A DNA stretch of 64,000 nucleotides from Parabacteroides sp. 52 (lineage in GTDB: Bacteria > Bacteroidota > Bacteroidia > Bacteroidales > Tannerellaceae): the NCBI RefSeq assembly GCF_010500925.1, contig NZ_QVMG01000009.1, positions 45,609-109,608 of the forward strand, read 5' to 3'. Shown piece by piece: positions 1 through 8,580 of this stretch. The number at the start of each line of letters is the position of its first letter. Within the stretch, counting starts at the first letter, position 1. A program made the translations under genes and the position numbers. The notes under the pieces are model-generated. The model was not told the DNA's origin. It saw only the letters and a list, made by a program, of their open reading frames with translations, and made no database searches.

Positions 1-241
1 GCTCCTCTTCTTGGATAAGAAGAGGGGGACCGCTGCTTGCAGTGGTGGAGCAGTTTGAATTCTTTATAAATGCATATACTTATTTTGTAATAACTTTTCA
101 CTCCTGTTTTTTGCCACTTCACATGGGTTTATATATTTAATATTCAACACAGTAATACATCAAACTGCTCCACCACCGGCTACGCCGGCGGTCCCCCTCT
201 TCTTATCCAAGAAGAGGAGCCGAGAGAGTGCCGGTCACTAA
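1..241. repeat. MITE-like inverted-repeat element, copy 1 (left end cut by window)
   Basis: A non-coding element with terminal inverted repeats of about 55-60 bp (1-56 and about 163-221) around an AT-rich centre of about 100 bp. Each arm contains two smaller palindromes, a CTCTTCTT/AAGAAGAG hairpin and a G+C-rich hairpin such as ACTGCTTGCAGT. A second copy of the same length lies at 27609-27867 in the opposite orientation; the arms match closely and the centres are diverged. Comparison with that copy suggests the repeats extend about 18 bp further outward, so the left end lies outside the window. There is no transposase gene. I call it MITE-like from structure only. Confidence 0.7.
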
Positions 242-304
242 TCACTCATCACTAAACACTAACCACTCATCACTAAATATTAATCGTTAGCTGTTAATCA
301 TTCA
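235..304. repeat. Heptad repeat tract (TCACTAA family), ten units
   Basis: Ten uninterrupted 7-nt words run from 235 to 304: TCACTAA, TCACTCA, TCACTAA, ACACTAA, CCACTCA, TCACTAA, ATATTAA, TCGTTAG, CTGTTAA, TCATTCA. The tract follows directly on the MITE-like element. The same word family recurs at 27861-28028 and 32229-32306. The rest of the gap to the rubredoxin gene (305-482) shows no feature I can name. Confidence 0.65.
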
Positions 305-482
305 TCTTTCCTCCTTTTCTTCGAAATTCAACCGATTGGAAAGCTCTTCCCTAAAATACGGGGGGATCCTAATTATAGTCAAAAAGTCGAATGAGACAAA
401 AGGCATTGAACATATCCTCCGCTCCAACTGTTAATAAATTAAGTAAAGATTCCCCATTTAATAACAAATAAAAGAAAGAGAC

Positions 483-644
483 ATGAAAAAGTATGAATGC
501 AACGTATGTGGATATGTGTATGATCCGGCAGAAGGAGATCCTGAAAACGGAATAGCTCCAGGAACAGCCTTTGAAGATCTTCCGGCAGATTGGACCTGCC
601 CCCCTTGTGGTGTAGGTAAAGAAGATTTCTCTCCGATTGATTAA
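483..644 (+). CDS. Rubredoxin
   Basis: A 53-residue protein with the two rubredoxin knuckles, CNVCG near residue 7 and CPPCGVGK near residue 40. The four cysteines bind one iron. The tyrosines near the first knuckle ([12 protein letters not shown]) and the tryptophan before the second are also typical. Rubredoxins are small cytoplasmic electron carriers that, in anaerobes, feed electrons to rubrerythrin-type peroxidases; a rubrerythrin gene lies at 9824-10405. The second knuckle reads CPPCG where CPxCG with leucine, valine or aspartate is commoner. It is full length and monocistronic, with a strong terminator 26 bp after the stop. I saw no clear promoter. Confidence 0.95.
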   Translation: MKKYECNVCGYVYDPAEGDPENGIAPGTAFEDLPADWTCPPCGVGKEDFSPID

Positions 645-670
645 ATGATAAGCAATGACGATTTAAACCT

Positions 671-705
671 AAAAGGGGCTGTCCCAAACTCGGACAGCCC
701 CTTTT
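671..705. terminator. Bidirectional intrinsic terminator after rubredoxin
   Basis: A perfect 14-bp stem (AAAAGGGGCTGTCC pairing with its complement) has a 7-nt loop. The stem carries A-runs on one side and T-runs on the other, so it can end transcription of the rubredoxin gene (+) and of the convergent outer-membrane gene that stops at 727 (-). Confidence 0.9.
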
Positions 706-726
706 GGGTTCTTTATTATACTTAAT

Positions 727-2514
727 TCAAAAGTTTATATTAATCCCGGCCATAACGTTGAACTCCTGCATGGGATAGCCATAATAAAGTTCGTATTTCT
801 GGAATAAGAGATTATTCAGTTTCACATACGCACCAAAGGTATCGTTGACTGTATAAGAGGCTGTAAGATTCAATTCATTGATATTTTTCAACTTAAACTG
901 ATTGCCTCCATATAAGGCATACCGATCGGTAGCCAGGTTATAATCCAAGGCCAGGGACAGCTTATGTATCGGACGGATTGTCAAGCCAGCATTGAATTCA
1001 AACCGCGGTCTTCCCAAAGAGGATATTTCATACTCCTTATACGACTCATCCCAATCGCTATCCAACTCTGTAGTCCAATGATTATACACAGCCTTCAGAT
1101 GCATATCAAACAATTGTTGATAGTTGTATTTAAACTGAACACCTGCAAACAATAGTTTGGAGTCCATATCTCCGGCTGCCGCCATTTGTCCCCCAAAATC
1201 ATTATCCAAATAGCTCATACCGGATATAAAAAGATAATCATCACTTATGATCTTATACCCCCCAAAAACATCAAACCAGAAACCAGGAGCAACTCCGCTT
1301 TTGAGTCCTACTTTACTGTCGAGCCAATTGCGGGAAGGGACATATCCTGTATTCGGGTTGATATAACGGTTAATACGGGACACCTCGTACAAACTATTGG
1401 ACTGCAATTTACCTGTAGCCTGTGCGTATAATACCGTTTTATCTGCCACCTCTACATCGGCAAATACATTGGGCGATGCCATAAACTTCTTATTATCTCC
1501 AGTGAAAAACATAGCGTTTACACCGAGGTGCACATGCCAACTGCCACCATCCATTTTGTAATAAGGTGACAAGGTCGCTTCCATATAATTTTCAAAAGAA
1601 GTAGCATAGACAACATCTCCGACAATAAGTTCCGCCGGTTGATTGTAATTGAAGTAGTTTATATTCCCACTCAAGCCCACACGCTGATCGGTAAGAACCG
1701 GGATATTTATATCAAACTTCCCGTTCAGGCTATGCTCGGTAGGCCCATCTTGCTTTTCATTAAAGCCATATTTATAAGAGAAGTTCGTATAAGCCAGGTC
1801 GAACAAATACCCAATAGGAGCATCTTCTGTTCTGGAAGCTATTCCCGTGTAAAAATGAATGGTCTGATTGACCTGTTTGGTCTCACGATCTGCTTTCGGA
1901 TTTATTATCCCTGTAGCTGTAGGAATGGATATATCCAGCGGCAACCCATAATAATTAAATGTTGAATACCCATAATGAGCCCCCAATTTGAAAGAGGCTT
2001 TTTCGAAGTGGTGGCGGAAATTAAGCCCGCCCAGGTTATCATTTAATTTCGCCTTTATCTTCTCCTCATTCTGCAGGTATTGCAGCTTTCCATGCGTCGA
2101 ACGGTGGGAAAAGAATATATTCAACTGATCTTTATCCGAGTTCAGAATATGATATCCGGCATCTCCATTCAGGTTCATATAGGTTCCTCCTGCCAGACTC
2201 AGGTATCCTCTCTTTTTATTATAAGAGATATCCGTCAGGATATTGCCTGAAGATAAGAGATGAATTTCTTTCATCGGATCCGTCGGCAATGCAAAAGAAG
2301 CATAATCAATCGGAATCTTTCTCACTTCAGGTTCTTTGATAACAGGAAGTGTATTCACTTTATTCGCGTCTTGCACAGAAGGATCATACTCCCGCTCAAG
2401 CGTCATCTCCCGGTTCATATAGTTTGTCGCATCTTCCTGTGCACTTACCATGGACGAAGCGCCCAATAGGGCTACGACACCGTATACTTTTATTTTATTG
2501 ATCGTCTTCATCAT
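727..2514 (-). CDS. Outer-membrane beta-barrel protein, TonB-receptor-like without plug
   Basis: 595 residues. An N-terminal signal peptide ends near SMVSAQ (about residue 25). A short linker rich in charged residues follows, then about 500 residues of alternating aromatic and polar strands, ending in phenylalanine (NINF), as outer-membrane barrels do. I see no carboxypeptidase-like or plug domain, so it is a receptor-like barrel rather than a SusC protein. The gene starts 3 bp after the stop of the large TPR gene and must be co-transcribed with it, which suggests that the two act together at the outer membrane. The exact function is unknown to me. Confidence 0.75.
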   Translation of the reverse strand: MMKTINKIKVYGVVALLGASSMVSAQEDATNYMNREMTLEREYDPSVQDANKVNTLPVIKEPEVRKIPIDYASFALPTDPMKEIHLLSSGNILTDISYNKKRGYLSLAGGTYMNLNGDAGYHILNSDKDQLNIFFSHRSTHGKLQYLQNEEKIKAKLNDNLGGLNFRHHFEKASFKLGAHYGYSTFNYYGLPLDISIPTATGIINPKADRETKQVNQTIHFYTGIASRTEDAPIGYLFDLAYTNFSYKYGFNEKQDGPTEHSLNGKFDINIPVLTDQRVGLSGNINYFNYNQPAELIVGDVVYATSFENYMEATLSPYYKMDGGSWHVHLGVNAMFFTGDNKKFMASPNVFADVEVADKTVLYAQATGKLQSNSLYEVSRINRYINPNTGYVPSRNWLDSKVGLKSGVAPGFWFDVFGGYKIISDDYLFISGMSYLDNDFGGQMAAAGDMDSKLLFAGVQFKYNYQQLFDMHLKAVYNHWTTELDSDWDESYKEYEISSLGRPRFEFNAGLTIRPIHKLSLALDYNLATDRYALYGGNQFKLKNINELNLTASYTVNDTFGAYVKLNNLLFQKYELYYGYPMQEFNVMAGININF

Positions 2515-2517
2515 GTT

Positions 2518-5517
2518 TTATTTCTTTAGTTTTCCCAGTCTGTCTTCAATCATCCCGGCGATGTCGTCATCTGCCTTATAGTTGTTCTGTAAACTATTCA
2601 GATACACACGCGCCTGTACATCATCTCCCTGACGGATGTAAATGTCTGCCCACAAGATAAAACCACGTGCCAACCAATACTGATGGGGAGTCCCATTCTT
2701 GGCATATTCTTCCAGTATCTGGATCGCTTGGGCATCGTCATTATTGTCATAATATCCCTGCGCCAACAAATACTTCGCTTCCGCCCCATGCACGGTACGG
2801 GTATCTTTGCTAAGCTCCTTCAGGTCATCTACTGCCAGAGTCTCTTGTCCCAGTGATATATGTGCTTTCGCCCGTATATAGCGGGCCTCGGCTATTAATT
2901 CGGGAGAGAGTTTGGAATCTTTCAACAAATCATTGGCAGCCAACAAAGCCTCTTTCGGTTGCTCCAAGAACTGGGCAGAACGCATAAGGCCTAATTTAGC
3001 CGCTTCTTTATTCACCGGGTTTTCCGCAAATGCCGACAATTGTTTGAATGTTGTCATTGCCTCTGCATAGTCTTTATTCAGGTATTCGATCTCTGCCTTA
3101 CGCGCCAAAGATTCTTCTCTGAACTTCGTATCCCCGCTATCCAGTACACGCACAAAGTATTGTTTGGCATTCTCATACTCTTTATTGGTAAAGGCTATAC
3201 TTCCCAGATAATAATTCGCATTCGAATGAAAGGCTCCCTCCGGGAAGTTCTGCAGATAATTCCCCATACTACGACGGGCAGCATCATTGTCACCACGCAA
3301 GAAGAGACGCTCCGCAGCAATATAGGTCAGAGAGTCCTGTTGCGGTACATCTATGTATATATACCCTCCCAGAGAGTTTACATAAGTTGTATACGCCTGG
3401 ATATCATTCAAATCCACATATACCGACCGTAAGTCATTCAAAGCCACACGTGCCTCTTCACTTCCCGGATAATTACTTATTACCCGTTTGTATGCCGCTG
3501 CTGCTTTTTCCGGTTGATTTCCATTGAAGTAGATCAATCCAAGCTGCACACCAGCCTTACGGGCCAGGCTGCTATGAGGGAACTGTTCCATCAAGATATC
3601 AAAGGTCGTAGCCGCCTGGTTATCCTCTTCCAATAAGACATACGAGCGTCCCTTCTCATACAAGGCATCATCTACATATTGCGATTCGGGGAATTCCCGG
3701 ATCAAACGATCCATCTCCCTTACTTTGCCCCGATAATCCTTTTGCAAGCCTAATACAAAACCTTTCTGATAAATAGAATAATCACCGGCCGAAGGAGATA
3801 CCTCTGCCGCTTTATTGTAGTTCTCTTCAGCCTGTGCAAACTGACGGTTATGGAAAAGACAATCACCTATACGATTGAATGCATCCGCATAAGTTGCCGC
3901 CCGCTGGTCTTTCTCCAACTGGGTATACTGCGTGAAACGGCTTAAAGCTTCACTATAGTCTTTGAGTTTGAAGGAGCTATATCCCAGGTTATAATGAGCC
4001 AAGGCATACATATCCGTATTTCGTTGACGTGTATTGTTCAGGTAGGTACGATAATCAGCGATCGCTTTCTGGAATTCCCCCTTACGATAAAGGGATTCTC
4101 CCCGCCAGAAATAAGCATCATTGCGCGCATCCGCATTATAGGTCCCCAAGTCAATAGCCCGGGTAAAATAAGTCAATGCATTCTCCAACTTTACATTTGT
4201 AAAGGCCTGCGTACCTAGCTGGAACAAGATATCCTGTTTCGCTTCGAGTATCTTTGCACTAGGCTTTTTTATTTTTTCAATGGAAGTCAAAGCGGCATCA
4301 TAATTCTTTGTCGTAAGATACACCTCTACCAGGTAGTCATTTACCTTATCCGCATATTGGGAGTTCGGAAAGTCATTGAGGAAGTCTTCAAAAATAGATA
4401 CCGACTCACCGAATCCGGTAAAACGAGTCTCATGTATCAGTAAGGCGTAATTGTATAACGCCACCTCCCGTATCTGTTCATCATAAGAGGCAGTTGCCGC
4501 CGCTTCAAAAGCCATACGCGCATTGTTCTTATCTTTCAACCGAAGATAAGATTGCCCCAGATACAAATAAGCATTTTGTGTCAGTAGATCATCCTGTGTA
4601 ACCGTCCGCCCGAAAGCATTCACCGCACTATTGAAGTTTCCTTTATTAAAATAAGATACCCCCAGGATATACAAATCACCCCGCAAAGGAGCCTCTGCCG
4701 AAGACACATATTGACTCAGCCTGTCAATGGCTTTATCCTGATCACCCTGATGATAATAAGAGTTACCCAGTATACGATACATCTCGTTGTTATTCTTACT
4801 GGAAGGATAGGCAGTCAACAACGCTTCTCCTTCACCGATAACCCGTTCGTATTTATTTTGGATAAAATAGATTTGCGTTATATAATAGAGCGATTGCTCC
4901 TTATAAGCCGGTATGTCTTTGAGGCGGGAGAACGCTACCAAAGCATCCTCGTATGCACCGTTCACATAATCGATATAAGCCACATAATAGGAAGCAGCTT
5001 CCCGGTAAGTGGATCCGATTTGTTGGATACGGGTAAAATACCCTCTGGCTTTTTCAACCTCTCCGGTCTGTAATAAAGCATATGCCAAGCGATAGGAATA
5101 AGCCTCCTGCTGCTCGACGCATAATAGATCCATATTGGATTCATGAAACCAGAAAATGGCCTTCTGATATTCTTCCCGGTCAAAATAGACAGAGGCTACC
5201 AGGAAGTTCATCTCATCCCGGTGCCGCGCATCCGGATAAGTGTCCAGGTACTCTTTCAATACCCGATCGGCATCTTCCCTTCCTTGCTCAAAAGCGGCAT
5301 AAGCCAACATATAATCAGCTTCCTGAATCAGGTCGGCATCTTTCGCTTTCAGTTTATAGGCCTCTAACTTATCAATGGCTCCCGGATAGTTTTTCAACTC
5401 AAAGAAGTCTTTACCTTCCATAAACAAACGATCCGGTGCTTCATACTGATACGATCGCTGACCGATAGCCATATGACTAACAAGCACCAGACACAGCGGA
5501 ATAAGTTTTTTTCTCAT
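2518..5517 (-). CDS. Large periplasmic TPR-repeat protein
   Basis: 999 residues, almost entirely tetratricopeptide repeats: many helical pairs with the pattern A..Y..G..Y...G....A...F, for example around AYLYLGQSYLRLKDKNNARM. A signal peptide (MRKKLIPLCLVLVSHMAIGQ) implies export. The start at 5517 is preferred over an upstream ATG at 5544 because AGGAG lies just before it and it begins the signal peptide. Proteins of this kind are usually scaffolds in periplasmic or outer-membrane complexes. It is the first gene of a two-gene operon with the barrel protein. A -7 box is seen at 5572-5579. Confidence 0.85.
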   Translation of the reverse strand: MRKKLIPLCLVLVSHMAIGQRSYQYEAPDRLFMEGKDFFELKNYPGAIDKLEAYKLKAKDADLIQEADYMLAYAAFEQGREDADRVLKEYLDTYPDARHRDEMNFLVASVYFDREEYQKAIFWFHESNMDLLCVEQQEAYSYRLAYALLQTGEVEKARGYFTRIQQIGSTYREAASYYVAYIDYVNGAYEDALVAFSRLKDIPAYKEQSLYYITQIYFIQNKYERVIGEGEALLTAYPSSKNNNEMYRILGNSYYHQGDQDKAIDRLSQYVSSAEAPLRGDLYILGVSYFNKGNFNSAVNAFGRTVTQDDLLTQNAYLYLGQSYLRLKDKNNARMAFEAAATASYDEQIREVALYNYALLIHETRFTGFGESVSIFEDFLNDFPNSQYADKVNDYLVEVYLTTKNYDAALTSIEKIKKPSAKILEAKQDILFQLGTQAFTNVKLENALTYFTRAIDLGTYNADARNDAYFWRGESLYRKGEFQKAIADYRTYLNNTRQRNTDMYALAHYNLGYSSFKLKDYSEALSRFTQYTQLEKDQRAATYADAFNRIGDCLFHNRQFAQAEENYNKAAEVSPSAGDYSIYQKGFVLGLQKDYRGKVREMDRLIREFPESQYVDDALYEKGRSYVLLEEDNQAATTFDILMEQFPHSSLARKAGVQLGLIYFNGNQPEKAAAAYKRVISNYPGSEEARVALNDLRSVYVDLNDIQAYTTYVNSLGGYIYIDVPQQDSLTYIAAERLFLRGDNDAARRSMGNYLQNFPEGAFHSNANYYLGSIAFTNKEYENAKQYFVRVLDSGDTKFREESLARKAEIEYLNKDYAEAMTTFKQLSAFAENPVNKEAAKLGLMRSAQFLEQPKEALLAANDLLKDSKLSPELIAEARYIRAKAHISLGQETLAVDDLKELSKDTRTVHGAEAKYLLAQGYYDNNDDAQAIQILEEYAKNGTPHQYWLARGFILWADIYIRQGDDVQARVYLNSLQNNYKADDDIAGMIEDRLGKLKK

Positions 5518-5571
5518 CACTCCTCTTTTTTTATTTACAAACATCGGATGATGCCTGTCGGTTCAAAGTTG

Positions 5572-5579
5572 CAAAGATA
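5572..5579 (-). promoter_or_regulatory. -7 promoter element of the TPR/barrel operon
   Basis: Read on the minus strand this is TATCTTTG, matching the Bacteroidetes -7 consensus TAnnTTTG. It lies 54 bp before the preferred start at 5517. Confidence 0.6.
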
Positions 5580-5623
5580 TAGAATTCATAACGAAGTAAT
5601 AGAATAGTATATTACAAAAAGAA

Positions 5624-6145
5624 TTAATAGGCAGCCAGATAAAGAGAGACTGCTTTACGGACAGACTCCAACCCAAAATCCTCCGGGTTCAACTCTTCCC
5701 GGCGAACGATACATATCTCTTCTGCATCATCATTGGCTACAGCCCCCATAAAGTCCTGCACCTCACATTCAAAAAAGAGATCCAATGTATGCACTTTAAA
5801 ACCGGAATACGGATAAATATTAGGAATTGAGAACAAATAACGACAAGCGGAAATATCCAGATTGGTCTCCTCTTTCACCTCCCGGCGTACTGCATCTTCT
5901 CCGGTTTCAAACATATCGACAAATCCTCCGGGCAGATCTAACGTATTCTCTGCCGGTGCTTGCCCCCGCCTTACAATCATCAATTCACCTTTTGTATTTT
6001 TTATAAAACAGGCTACTGCCGCCGATGGATTGAAATAATAAACAAACCCGCAACTGGCACACCGGCTTGCCTTTTCATTGGTCGGCATAAATGTGCGCTG
6101 CCCACATACCGGGCAATATTCGAATGTCTCTAATGGATGTCTCAT
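5624..6145 (-). CDS. Nudix hydrolase with N-terminal zinc ribbon
   Basis: 173 residues. A zinc ribbon (C11, C14, C29, C32) precedes a Nudix domain. The Nudix box runs from G74 (GGFVDMFE) to E93 (REVKEET), with asparagine where the consensus has the last glycine. Such enzymes split nucleoside-diphosphate derivatives, and the ribbon recalls NADH pyrophosphatases, but the substrate cannot be read from the sequence. I chose the ATG at 6145 because the family typically begins MxHPLE. A TTG at 6181 with AGGAG close upstream is an alternative that would add 12 residues. Confidence 0.85.
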   Translation of the reverse strand: MRHPLETFEYCPVCGQRTFMPTNEKASRCASCGFVYYFNPSAAVACFIKNTKGELMIVRRGQAPAENTLDLPGGFVDMFETGEDAVRREVKEETNLDISACRYLFSIPNIYPYSGFKVHTLDLFFECEVQDFMGAVANDDAEEICIVRREELNPEDFGLESVRKAVSLYLAAY

Positions 6146-6207
6146 CTTTTGTTTTCGGATAATAGGAAAAAGTTCGTTCAAAGTCTCCTATAGGTAAGAA
6201 TAAAAAT

Positions 6208-6266
6208 AAAGACACAAAAAACACAGAGGAGGAATATTCCTTTACCCCCTGTCTTTTTGTGTCTTT
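6208..6266. terminator. Imperfect terminator hairpin after the ROK kinase gene
   Basis: A long imperfect hairpin begins AAAGACACAAAAA and ends in its complement, with further pairing towards the centre. It lies between the ROK kinase stop (6288) and the Nudix gene, so it probably ends the kinase transcript. Confidence 0.55.
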
Positions 6267-6287
6267 GTCTCAATGATTGTATAAAGA

Positions 6288-7259
6288 TTACTCTAAGCCT
6301 TTGGCTTCCCATCCCAAAGCGCTGGCACCTAAAACGGCAGCATCACTTTCTTTCAGTTGAGAGAAGAGTAATTTTGTTTTTCCGGCAAATACCTTCAACA
6401 TATTCTTTTCCATAGATTCCTTGATCGGGTTCATGATCAGGTCACCTGCTTTTGTCAAGCCTCCGAAAAGAATAATCGCTTCCGGGCTGGAGAAAGCCAC
6501 AAAGTCTGCAAACGCTTCACCCAACATATGACCGGTAACTTCGAATATTTCAAGAGCAACCTTGTCATTCTTCATGGCTGCATCGTATACATCTTTAGAT
6601 GTAATGTCATCCGGATTAATATCACGTAATACACTTTCATCCTTGCGAATTTCCAAATATTCACGGGCTGTACGGGCTACACCGGTAGCGGAGGTATACG
6701 CCTCCAGGCAACCCTGGCGACCACAACCACACATACGTCCGTTGTTACGACGAATGATCACATGCCCCAGCTCACCGGCAAAACCATCATGACCATACAC
6801 CAGATTACCATTGACAACGATACCGCTACCCACACCTGTTCCCAATGTGATCACAATAAAATCCTTCATCCCGCGGGCTGCTCCGTAAGTCATCTCTCCG
6901 ATAGCCGCAGCATTCGCATCGTTTGTTAATGCAACAGGGATTCCATTTACCGATTCACTAATCAATTGTGCCAAAGGAATTTTACCTTCCCAGGGTAGAT
7001 TCGGGGCAAACTCAATACATCCGTTGAAGAAGTTTCCATTCGGAGCCCCTACACCGATTCCTTTGATCTTATCGTATCCACCGGCCTGGTCTATAACGCC
7101 TTCCAATCCTTTCGCCAGTTCCGCCACATAATCATTTACATCTGCATGCTTTCCTGTCTTGATTGAGCTACTGTACAAGATCTGTCCTCTTGCATCCACA
7201 ACACCAAACACCGTATTGGTTCCACCAATATCTATCCCTATTACATAAGGTTTTTCCAT
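6288..7259 (-). CDS. ROK-family sugar kinase (glucokinase-like)
   Basis: 323 residues. The ATP-phosphate motif DIGGTN is at 10-15, the catalytic aspartate is D114 in TNDAN, GELGH at 162-166 binds sugar and zinc, and the ROK zinc motif CGCGRQGC is at 177-184. Together these identify a ROK kinase that phosphorylates glucose or a related hexose such as N-acetylglucosamine or mannose. It lacks the N-terminal helix-turn-helix of ROK repressors, so it is an enzyme. A longer reading frame to 7361 is ruled out because the -7 box at 7305-7312 lies inside it. ATG codons at 7259 and 7268 are both possible; 7259 begins MEKPYVIG. Confidence 0.9.
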   Translation of the reverse strand: MEKPYVIGIDIGGTNTVFGVVDARGQILYSSSIKTGKHADVNDYVAELAKGLEGVIDQAGGYDKIKGIGVGAPNGNFFNGCIEFAPNLPWEGKIPLAQLISESVNGIPVALTNDANAAAIGEMTYGAARGMKDFIVITLGTGVGSGIVVNGNLVYGHDGFAGELGHVIIRRNNGRMCGCGRQGCLEAYTSATGVARTAREYLEIRKDESVLRDINPDDITSKDVYDAAMKNDKVALEIFEVTGHMLGEAFADFVAFSSPEAIILFGGLTKAGDLIMNPIKESMEKNMLKVFAGKTKLLFSQLKESDAAVLGASALGWEAKGLE

Positions 7260-7304
7260 GTTATTCATTTTTAGGATTAATAATAAAGTATTTTTACCGG
7301 GTAG

Positions 7305-7312
7305 CAAATATA
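7305..7312 (-). promoter_or_regulatory. -7 promoter element of the ROK kinase gene
   Basis: TATATTTG on the minus strand, about 40 bp before the start codons at 7268 and 7259. Confidence 0.6.
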
Positions 7313-7396
7313 CCAAAATTGTTGAAAGTGGATCGTTGAAAGTAAAAAGTTTTTGATTCATTCACATTTCCACTTTCCATTCTTCACAATCTCTTA

Positions 7397-7771
7397 TCAG
7401 GCCGGCAATATTTCAATCCAATAATCGTCGGGGTCATTTATAAAATACAGGCCCATCTCTTCGTTCTCAAAACAGACACAGTCCATCTCTTTATGATAGG
7501 CACGTACCTTATCGTAATCACCAGCCACACGAAAACACAGATGCGTTTCGTTATCTCCCAGTTCATACGACTCCTGGCGATCACGCAGCCAGGTAAGTTC
7601 CAGAAGGAAACCCGTTTGTTCGTCCGTCAGGTAAACAAGAATGAAAGAACCGTCTGCCGCCTCTTTCCGGTGATGCTCTTTGAGGCCGAGGGCTTTATGG
7701 TAGAAGGCTATGCTTCTTTCCAGGTTCAACACATTGATATTCAAATGATCAAATCTTCCTTTTATTTCCAT
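7397..7771 (-). CDS. VOC-family (glyoxalase I-like) metalloprotein
   Basis: 124 residues with two beta-alpha-beta-beta-beta halves of the vicinal-oxygen-chelate fold. The four expected metal ligands are present: H9 (FDHLNI), E58 (LLELT), H77 (ETHLCF) and E120 (IEILPA). This matches lactoylglutathione lyase and related enzymes that remove methylglyoxal. Bacteroidales generally lack glutathione, so the real thiol or substrate is uncertain. The gene begins 12 bp after the MBL-fold gene and should be co-transcribed with it. A 7-nt-period stretch lies just after it (7319-7395). Confidence 0.85.
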   Translation of the reverse strand: MEIKGRFDHLNINVLNLERSIAFYHKALGLKEHHRKEAADGSFILVYLTDEQTGFLLELTWLRDRQESYELGDNETHLCFRVAGDYDKVRAYHKEMDCVCFENEEMGLYFINDPDDYWIEILPA

Positions 7772-7783
7772 AAATTCATTTAT

Positions 7784-8506
7784 TTAAATGTCTACACTTT
7801 GTCCTTTTTCCGTCCAGCCGGCAAATGGCACGCCCCGTTCCTGCGCATATTGTTTGAAAGGGAGTAACTTATTATACCTTTCTCCAAAATGCATCGGAGC
7901 AAATAAACCGGTCTCGATACGGTGAATAAACTGTTCGGCTCCCCGGGCAAAATCACTCCCCAGGCGAGGGTCGACGGGGAACAGGGCAACGTCTAAATGC
8001 GGTGTCGTCTTGGCCAACAATTCCAGTTCATTCAGGTAATTCCTTTCTGCCACTGCCACCTCCTGGGCTGTAGACTCGTCTTTCCAATGCCAATTATTCA
8101 AATCGCCGGCATGAAAAATAAATCTCCCCTCTATTTCTATTAAAAAGGAGATGCCTATATCCGTAGATCCGAAAGCCTTTATCTTCAGATTCTCATCCTG
8201 ATATTGCTCGCCTTTCATCAAATAAAGTGCATCTTCGGCTTTTGCCTTCTTATGGCGCAGGATATCCCGGGAAAAGATATATTGAATATCTGCTTTCTGC
8301 TTCTTCCATTCCAACACCTCCGGATTGAAATGATCGGGATGAAAATGAGAGGACAAGACATATAATTTACCGGGACGCGACAAGAGCGTATCGTGTACAT
8401 ATCCCTCGACAGGAGATACGCCCGTATCTTTGAAATAGTCTATCAATAGCGCAAAACCATCTGCTTCAATTACATATCCACTATGAAAAATATAAACCAG
8501 TCTCAT
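7784..8506 (-). CDS. MBL-fold metal-dependent hydrolase
   Basis: 240 residues. The metallo-beta-lactamase motif HFHPDH is at 54-59 and HAGDLNNW supplies a further metal aspartate; a late histidine is in PMHFGE. The N-terminus (MRLVYIFHSGYVIE) matches small MBL proteins of the UlaG/YtnP-like kind. The substrate is not predictable. The start at 8506 is chosen because the next upstream ATG (8536) falls inside the terminator of the preceding gene. It is the first gene of a pair with the VOC protein. Confidence 0.8.
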   Translation of the reverse strand: MRLVYIFHSGYVIEADGFALLIDYFKDTGVSPVEGYVHDTLLSRPGKLYVLSSHFHPDHFNPEVLEWKKQKADIQYIFSRDILRHKKAKAEDALYLMKGEQYQDENLKIKAFGSTDIGISFLIEIEGRFIFHAGDLNNWHWKDESTAQEVAVAERNYLNELELLAKTTPHLDVALFPVDPRLGSDFARGAEQFIHRIETGLFAPMHFGERYNKLLPFKQYAQERGVPFAGWTEKGQSVDI

Positions 8507-8519
8507 CTTACAAACATAC

Positions 8520-8558
8520 AAAAAAAATCTGCACAACAGCTTCTAACTCTTGTGCAGA
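8520..8558 (-). terminator. Intrinsic terminator of the metallophosphoesterase gene
   Basis: On the minus strand a 9-bp stem (TCTGCACAA pairing with TTGTGCAGA at 8528-8536 and 8550-8558) is followed directly by a run of eight T. It lies 22 bp after the stop of the 8581-9741 gene. Confidence 0.85.
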
Positions 8559-8580
8559 CATTTCTATTCTTTTTTTCGAT

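Noticed and set aside
439-687. An 82-codon minus-strand frame over rubredoxin
   Set aside because: Antisense to a clear rubredoxin gene, and no conserved features.
7260-7361. N-terminal extension of the ROK kinase by 34 codons
   Set aside because: The promoter -7 box lies inside it and the extension is not like the family N-terminus.
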